DNA of 64,000 nt from Parahaliea mediterranea. GTDB lineage: Bacteria > Pseudomonadota > Gammaproteobacteria > Pseudomonadales > Halieaceae. Where the stretch lies: assembly GCF_003402235.1 (NCBI RefSeq), contig NZ_QEWO01000005.1, forward strand, positions 310,001 through 374,000, read 5' to 3'. The translations under genes and the position numbers were made by a program. This document shows, piece after piece, positions 59,135 through 64,000 of this stretch. How positions within the stretch are numbered: the first letter of the stretch is position 1; each line of letters opens with the position of its first letter. Under the pieces are notes generated by a model, which was not told where the DNA came from, searched no databases, and was given only the letters and a program-made list of their open reading frames with translations.

Positions 59135-62100
59135 ATGTCCGCTGATCGACAAACCCGTCAATGGCTTTCCGGCGCTACCCTGGCCGTGGCCCTGTGGTTG
59201 TGCCTGGCAGCCGGAGAATCTGTGGCCAAGGGGCGCCCCGGCTGTGAGCGGAACGAGATTGGGGGCCTGGAAAGCTATACGTTCGACGGCCTGGTCGAGC
59301 AAAGGTCAGGCAACTTCTGGGAACTGGCGTGGCCGGCGCCCGGGGCGAAGGCCCCTGCAGAGCTGCTGCCACCCCAGGACCTCGGGCAGATGGCTGCTGA
59401 CCCGGCGGCCGCCGGCGCACAACTGCTGGCGGCTATCGACGCCAGGCTGTGCCGGCAGCGACCCGCACTGCCGGAGCTTAAGTGGAAGACCTTCCTGCAA
59501 GCGCAGCACGGTGGGGGTGGAGGCTTAGCCTGGCAATCGCTCTATGCCCTGCAGTCAATCGGCGGCGTTGCGGTGGAGCATGCTTCCTGCCAGGCCAATT
59601 TCGCCCGTGATGGCCGCTTTCTCAACCTGGCCTGCCGCTTGGTGCTACCGGAGCATGTTGCACTGCGCGAAGAACAGTGGCCCGATGATGCCACGGTCAT
59701 TGCAGCGGCGGAGAAGGCTTACCTCGCCGACCTTGCCAATGTGCCCGGGCCCGGCCAGAGCGTGGCAACCATCGAGCGTCGCTACTACGGGGAGGCTCCG
59801 GTGGTGCTGGCCCATCACTCCGGCTGCGGCTGGAGCAGCGTACATGCCCTTACTTTGGAGGCCAGTTACGCTTGCGATCCGGAACCCGCCGTCCCTGCCG
59901 GGCAGTCCGCAGTGGATGACGGGCACCTGTTGCTGCTGGACGACATACCGCCCTATTTCACCGACGGTGCCTTTGTGGCCGACGGCCAGGGCGGCTTTAT
60001 TATCGCCGGTGAGTTGCAGCGCACATGGCAGGATGAGGCCGCCGGGCTGCAGATTGACCGGGGTGTCTACCTGCTGGCCTATGACGCAAGTGGCGCGCTG
60101 CGGTGGCGCCGACGCCTGGAGAATGCGAGCAATCGCTTCTGGCTATACCCGCAGGCCGGGGGAGAGTGGCTGGTGTGGCAGCATTACAGCGAAGTCGACG
60201 ATGGGCAAGAGACCGCCTACGCGCATTGGCAGCTGCTATCCGCAGAGAGCGGTCAACCACTGCAAGCCGCCCGGCGTTTCATCTTGCCTTCTTACGGCGA
60301 GCTACAGGTTGGGCCGGCGGGGCAGCGGGTTTATTTGCAGGTTTCCCAGCCGCGGAGTCCGCAGCAACTGTGGGCAATGGATCGCAACGGCACCATGCTG
60401 TGGAAATCCCCCGTTGGGGATACCTCCCTGAGCTGGGGGTTTCAGCCGATGGCCGGTGGCGGTGTGGCCGTCCTGCTTGTCAACGGGCCGGACGATGAGC
60501 ACTACACCCTGCGCCAATTGGGCCCTGGGGGCGAGACAGTCCACGAGGCGACCCTGCAGCTCTCCCGCGACCATTCGGTAGCGTTATTGCAGGTAGGGCG
60601 CGGTAGGGCCGACATCAAAGTGGAGACCGGCGCATCTGATGCCCGCGCTCACGCCGAACTGCAGAGCTACTCCTTGAGTGATGGCGAGCTATTGCAGCGA
60701 CGTATCCTGCCGCGTGAACAGATGCAGCTGTTGCCCGATGGGCAGGTTGTCTACTTTGGGCGCGACAAGGGCTGGGCCCTGGTGGGCGAGGAGGGGCCGG
60801 GCGGGAGCTGGCGTCGGCACCTGCGCTTGGGCCCCGACGCTGCGAGCTTTTCACACGCGGTAGTGGACGGCGATGAGCTGGTTTTGCTGGCCCATGTGGA
60901 CTACCCGCGCAAGGCGTCTACCACGCCCGATCGTCGCGCTGTGCTGCGGATCAACCGCGCTGATGCTCGGCAGTTTGACCGCGCTACCGATTGCCCCCTG
61001 GTGCGGGGCGCCGAGTTGCGCGAGCTGGAACTGACCCTGTGGCAGGATTTTCATCTGACCTTCCGTACACCCTACGAAGAGCGCCGGCCGGACTGGGATT
61101 GCCCGGATCGGCAGCGTATACAGTACCGGGATTTTATGGTGGCGCTGACCGGGGCGCTCGCCCATCGCGACTACCTGGGGCGGGGTTTCTTCGCGGTGAT
61201 AGAGCTCGAGTCTGGCCAGCCCGGGGTGCAAATTCGCGGTGGCAGCGAGGGTTTTGGGTACCAGGGAGGGCAACGGGGCTACGCTGTGCGGGCGGAATTT
61301 GGTGACGCTGATGCACTGGCGGCTTTCTTGCACGAAAAGCTGGAACCCCACGCCCGGCGCAGCTTCGCGCTGCGAGATGCCTTTTTCCTGCATACCGGCG
61401 TGGGGCTCGCGGCAATGTACCCCTACCGGGGCGAAGAGGGCACTTTGGCCCAGTACCAAACCATGATGGAGCGCCTGTTGGCTGAAGTCCGGCGCAAGCC
61501 CGCAACAGCCTACCTGGGCCCGGATCATCTTCAAGGTGCTGTCCTTGCGTTGGGTGAACAAGGCCTGTCTTTTCAGGGCGGAGCGAGTACTTACACTGAA
61601 TCCCCGATAGCCGTGCCTGAATTCAGTGCCGCAACCCTGCTGTCGCTGCTGAAGGTGCATCGCAGCGAACGCTCTGAGCAGTACCGCCAGAATTGTAGCG
61701 AAGCCTTGCAGCGGGACCGCGATGCACAGGAGCGGCTCAACCTGGCATTGGAGTGTAAGAAGCCTGCCCAGATACGCCAAGCGTTGGCCCAGGGCGCCAA
61801 TCCTCACCACGTATGGGAGGGGGCAGAGGGCACGCCAGCGGTCCACGGCGCCAGGGGGTATCCCAAGGGGCTGGCAATGATGCTGGCGGCGGGAGCCGCG
61901 CTAGATGAGCGCGACCGCTTTGGCAATACCCTGCTGCACACGGCAGCGCGACACGGTGAGCGCGCCAACCTGTTGCGCCTGGCCCGTGACTACCCGGCAC
62001 TGGCCAATACCACCGCCTACGACGGGGCCACCGCCCTGCACCGGGCCTTGGTTGAGCCGCGCTACGATCCCGCGGTTCTGGCGCCGCTGATCAGCGCCCA

Positions 62101-62401
62101 GCGCGATATCAACGCACGCAACATCGATGGCGAAACGGCACTGCATCTTGCCCTGCACTCTCCGGCGGTAGTGGCCAGGTTGCTGGCTGCAGGAGCCGAT
62201 CCCAACGCGCGGGATGAGCGCGGCAGAACGCCTCTGCATCGAGCAGCAGCCATGTGGCTGGGTCAGGGGAGTATCGCTGAACTGTTGGCCGCCGGCGCTG
62301 ATGCAGCGCTGCAGGACGCCGATGGGAAAACGGCGCTGGATATCGCACGGCAGAGGCTTTTGCCAGCCAATGCCGACCTGTTGGGTGGGGTATCACTGTG
62401 A
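59135..62401 (+). CDS. large exported protein with C-terminal ankyrin repeats, function unknown
   Basis: The 1088-residue protein has a probable signal peptide (WLSGATLAVALWLCLAAGES, about 9-30). Residues about 40-240 contain several Cys and a conserved-looking domain I do not know. Residues about 265-650 consist of repeated strand-like blocks (GVYLLAYDASGALRWRRRLE; QQLWAMDRNGTMLWKSPVGD) like a PQQ-type beta-propeller. Residues about 650-860 are a mixed domain. Residues about 866-1085 carry at least five ankyrin units (RFGNTLLHTAARHGERANLL, GATALHRALVEP, DGETALHLALHSPAVVARLL, RGRTPLHRAAAMWLGQGSIA). ATG 59135 precedes the signal; ATG 59111 is the alternative. The next gene overlaps its stop. 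Confidence 0.8.
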   Translation: MSADRQTRQWLSGATLAVALWLCLAAGESVAKGRPGCERNEIGGLESYTFDGLVEQRSGNFWELAWPAPGAKAPAELLPPQDLGQMAADPAAAGAQLLAAIDARLCRQRPALPELKWKTFLQAQHGGGGGLAWQSLYALQSIGGVAVEHASCQANFARDGRFLNLACRLVLPEHVALREEQWPDDATVIAAAEKAYLADLANVPGPGQSVATIERRYYGEAPVVLAHHSGCGWSSVHALTLEASYACDPEPAVPAGQSAVDDGHLLLLDDIPPYFTDGAFVADGQGGFIIAGELQRTWQDEAAGLQIDRGVYLLAYDASGALRWRRRLENASNRFWLYPQAGGEWLVWQHYSEVDDGQETAYAHWQLLSAESGQPLQAARRFILPSYGELQVGPAGQRVYLQVSQPRSPQQLWAMDRNGTMLWKSPVGDTSLSWGFQPMAGGGVAVLLVNGPDDEHYTLRQLGPGGETVHEATLQLSRDHSVALLQVGRGRADIKVETGASDARAHAELQSYSLSDGELLQRRILPREQMQLLPDGQVVYFGRDKGWALVGEEGPGGSWRRHLRLGPDAASFSHAVVDGDELVLLAHVDYPRKASTTPDRRAVLRINRADARQFDRATDCPLVRGAELRELELTLWQDFHLTFRTPYEERRPDWDCPDRQRIQYRDFMVALTGALAHRDYLGRGFFAVIELESGQPGVQIRGGSEGFGYQGGQRGYAVRAEFGDADALAAFLHEKLEPHARRSFALRDAFFLHTGVGLAAMYPYRGEEGTLAQYQTMMERLLAEVRRKPATAYLGPDHLQGAVLALGEQGLSFQGGASTYTESPIAVPEFSAATLLSLLKVHRSERSEQYRQNCSEALQRDRDAQERLNLALECKKPAQIRQALAQGANPHHVWEGAEGTPAVHGARGYPKGLAMMLAAGAALDERDRFGNTLLHTAARHGERANLLRLARDYPALANTTAYDGATALHRALVEPRYDPAVLAPLISAQRDINARNIDGETALHLALHSPAVVARLLAAGADPNARDERGRTPLHRAAAMWLGQGSIAELLAAGADAALQDADGKTALDIARQRLLPANADLLGGVSL

Positions 62402-62817
62402 GAGGTGTGTGTTGCGGTCTCGCGCTGTTGTGGGCAGTGAGCGGTTTTGCGGCGGCACCAGGCCCACACCTGCCGCCGCGCTATTCGGAGCCGGGCATGT
62501 GGCACTGGCGCCTGCCCTACGAATTGCGGTTTGACGGCGGTTGCCTGATACAGCGCGCGCCCACGCAGGTTCTGCTGGAGTTCAAGATCCAGGCCGACGG
62601 CCGTGTGGCCTCGGTGCGAGCCCGGCCGCCGGCGCCCGCCCACGATGCACTGGATGCTCTGTTACAGGCTGCCCGTTCCTTCTATTTTCGCCAGAGAATC
62701 ATCGAATGGGAGGCGCAGCCCTATACCACGGTTGTCGCACTACCGCTGCCCAATGACAGTTGCTGGCACCCGCCGCTGGGCGATGAGCAGGGTGCCGCCT
62801 TCCCTCAAGGCGGCTAG
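62398..62817 (+). CDS. small exported protein with a TonB-C-like segment
   Basis: This 139-residue protein starts at GTG overlapping the previous stop (GTGA), so it is coupled to the ankyrin-repeat gene. It has a signal peptide (GLALLWAVSGFAAAPGP). The part VLLEFKIQADGRVASVRARP, then FYFRQRIIEWEAQPYTTVVALP, resembles the TonB C-terminal pattern (strand, DG turn, helix, strand). Two Cys (in GGCLIQRAP and DSCWHPP) may form a disulfide. The TonB likeness is a reading by eye. It probably acts with the upstream protein. Confidence 0.72.
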   Translation: MRGVCCGLALLWAVSGFAAAPGPHLPPRYSEPGMWHWRLPYELRFDGGCLIQRAPTQVLLEFKIQADGRVASVRARPPAPAHDALDALLQAARSFYFRQRIIEWEAQPYTTVVALPLPNDSCWHPPLGDEQGAAFPQGG

Positions 62818-62948
62818 CACTGCCCGGTTGTACGGGCCTGTTTGCAGCAATAAAGTCCATATCCTTCGCAACTTCGTGAATATGCCCCTGCCCGGGGAGC
62901 TGCTACCTTTATGGATAACGATTCGGATAATCCAGCAGGTACGCACGC

Positions 62949-64000
62949 ATGACACGCCAGGTTCCCCTGTTCATCAACGGTGAGTTCGTCACCAGCGGCA
63001 GCAGCAACAAACTGCCGGTTACCAACCCCGCCAACCAGCAGCTGCTGGCCGAGGTGCCCATGGCCACCGAGGCCGAGGTGGAGGCCGCCATTGCCTCGGC
63101 CAAGCAAGCCTTCCAGAGCTGGCGCAATGTGCCGGTGGCCGAGCGCGCGCGGCTGATGATGCGCTACGTGGCGCTGCTGAAGGAGCACCACGACGAGCTG
63201 GGCGAGCTGCTGTCGCAGGACACCGGCAAAACCTTTGAGGATGCCAAGGGCGATGTGTGGCGCGGTATCGAGGTGGTGGAGCAGGCCGCCAATATCGGCT
63301 CCAACATGATGGGCGAGACGGTGGAGAACGTGGCCAACGGCATCGACACCTACAGCTACATCCAGCCCATTGGCGTGTGCGCCGGCATTACGCCCTTTAA
63401 CTTCCCGGCGATGATCCCCCTGTGGATGTACCCGCTGGCGATTGCCGCCGGCAATACTTTTGTGCTCAAGCCCTCCGAGCAGGATCCGCTGACCCCGGTG
63501 CGGCTGGTGGAGCTGTTCATCGAGGCCGGCGCGCCCAAGGGAGTGCTGAACATGGTGCACGGCGGCGCCGATGTGGTGAACCAGATTCTCACCCACAAGG
63601 ACATCCAGGCCATCTCCTTCGTTGGCTCCTCCCGCGTGGGCGACCACATCTACCGCACCGGCACCGATGCCGGCAAGCGGGTGCAGTGCATGATGGGCGC
63701 CAAGAACCACATGGTGGTGATGCCCGACGCCGACAAGAACAGCACGCTCAATGCGCTGGTGGGTGCCTCGGTGGGTGCCGCCGGCCAACGCTGCATGGCG
63801 ATTTCGGTGGCGGTGTTTGTGGGCGAATCGAAGGCGTGGATCGACGAGCTCGGCGAGCGCATGGCCACGGCCCGCCCCGGCGCCTGGAACGACGCCGGCG
63901 CCAGCTACGGCCCGATTATCTCCCGCCCGGCCTATGAAAAAGTCCTCGGCCTGATCCAGAAGGGCAAGGACGAGGGCGCCACCTGCCTGCTCGATGGCAG
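62949..64000 (+). CDS. mmsA: methylmalonate-semialdehyde dehydrogenase, 3' end cut by window
   Basis: MmsA is the CoA-acylating aldehyde dehydrogenase of valine and beta-alanine-type breakdown, turning methylmalonate semialdehyde into propionyl-CoA. The frame is open to the window end (350 codons seen; the full protein is about 500). It opens [20 protein letters not shown], has [20 protein letters not shown] and the catalytic Cys282 in [16 protein letters not shown]. Unlike ordinary aldehyde dehydrogenases there is no Glu in the usual base position ([12 protein letters not shown] replaces the ELGGK block), as in MmsA/IolA enzymes. ATG 62949 gives the standard start. Confidence 0.93.
   Translation, partial: MTRQVPLFINGEFVTSGSSNKLPVTNPANQQLLAEVPMATEAEVEAAIASAKQAFQSWRNVPVAERARLMMRYVALLKEHHDELGELLSQDTGKTFEDAKGDVWRGIEVVEQAANIGSNMMGETVENVANGIDTYSYIQPIGVCAGITPFNFPAMIPLWMYPLAIAAGNTFVLKPSEQDPLTPVRLVELFIEAGAPKGVLNMVHGGADVVNQILTHKDIQAISFVGSSRVGDHIYRTGTDAGKRVQCMMGAKNHMVVMPDADKNSTLNALVGASVGAAGQRCMAISVAVFVGESKAWIDELGERMATARPGAWNDAGASYGPIISRPAYEKVLGLIQKGKDEGATCLLDG

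Noticed and set aside
62814-63788. 324-codon open frame on the minus strand near the window end
   Set aside because: It is antisense to the clear mmsA reading frame, which is open to the window edge on the plus strand.

Overview
The window is GC-rich chromosomal DNA with tightly packed genes, many four-base stop/start overlaps, and no tRNA, rRNA, CRISPR or insertion sequence that I could see. Gene content points to a free-living aerobic gammaproteobacterium: ubiH-ubiI, an HAD-IB phosphatase beside rppH-ptsP, lgt-thyA-folA, a second-type TonB system with a TtpC-like protein, and several TonB-dependent receptors. A marine Cellvibrionales/Halieaceae-like lineage would fit, but this is a judgement from gene order and protein style, not a database result.

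Layout. 1-4036: end of ubiH, ubiI (ubiquinone hydroxylases), an isolated gcvH, and rlmI. 4038-4790: a gene-free palindromic element filling the gap between two convergent genes. 4798-11504: HAD-IB phosphatase, rppH, ptsP (nitrogen PTS), an NRDE/TANGO2 protein, lgt, thyA and folA. 11748-16841: a six-gene energy-transduction operon (DUF3450, TtpC-like, ExbB, ExbD, TonB, TPR). 16966-22000: cold shock protein, a two-component pair, glucokinase and pyruvate kinase. 22039-31928: accessory genes, including a glycerophosphodiester phosphodiesterase, a solute-binding protein, a double DUF3012 lipoprotein, an exported two-VOC-domain lipoprotein, an aldehyde dehydrogenase, a sulfatase, an MscS channel and a secreted S10 carboxypeptidase.

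31951-39062 is the most coherent candidate for an undescribed system. A TetR regulator is divergent from a sodium:solute symporter, followed by a TonB-dependent receptor, an acyl-CoA synthetase and an alpha/beta hydrolase. Three copies of one palindrome (TTCAAC-N4-GTTGAA) lie in the two promoter regions and nowhere obvious inside genes. One sits exactly between a -35 and a -10 box. This reads as a self-contained uptake-and-activation regulon for an unidentified carboxylic acid or ester.

39059-46101 is a seven-gene overlapping cell-surface glycan operon on the minus strand: an ELM1-like protein, three or four glycosyltransferases, a YrbL-like kinase and an O-antigen-ligase-like protein. 46308-49816 carries a YbaY/META lipoprotein and a probable zinc receptor (ZnuD-like) with two His/Asp-repeat loops. 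49846-58130 contains ubiX, an MFS transporter, an SDR, a double cupin, a 2-hydroxyacid dehydrogenase, lipoproteins and a LysR regulator. 58133-64000 contains an AraC regulator, a large exported protein of unknown function ending in ankyrin repeats with a small exported partner, and the first two thirds of an mmsA-like gene that runs off the window.
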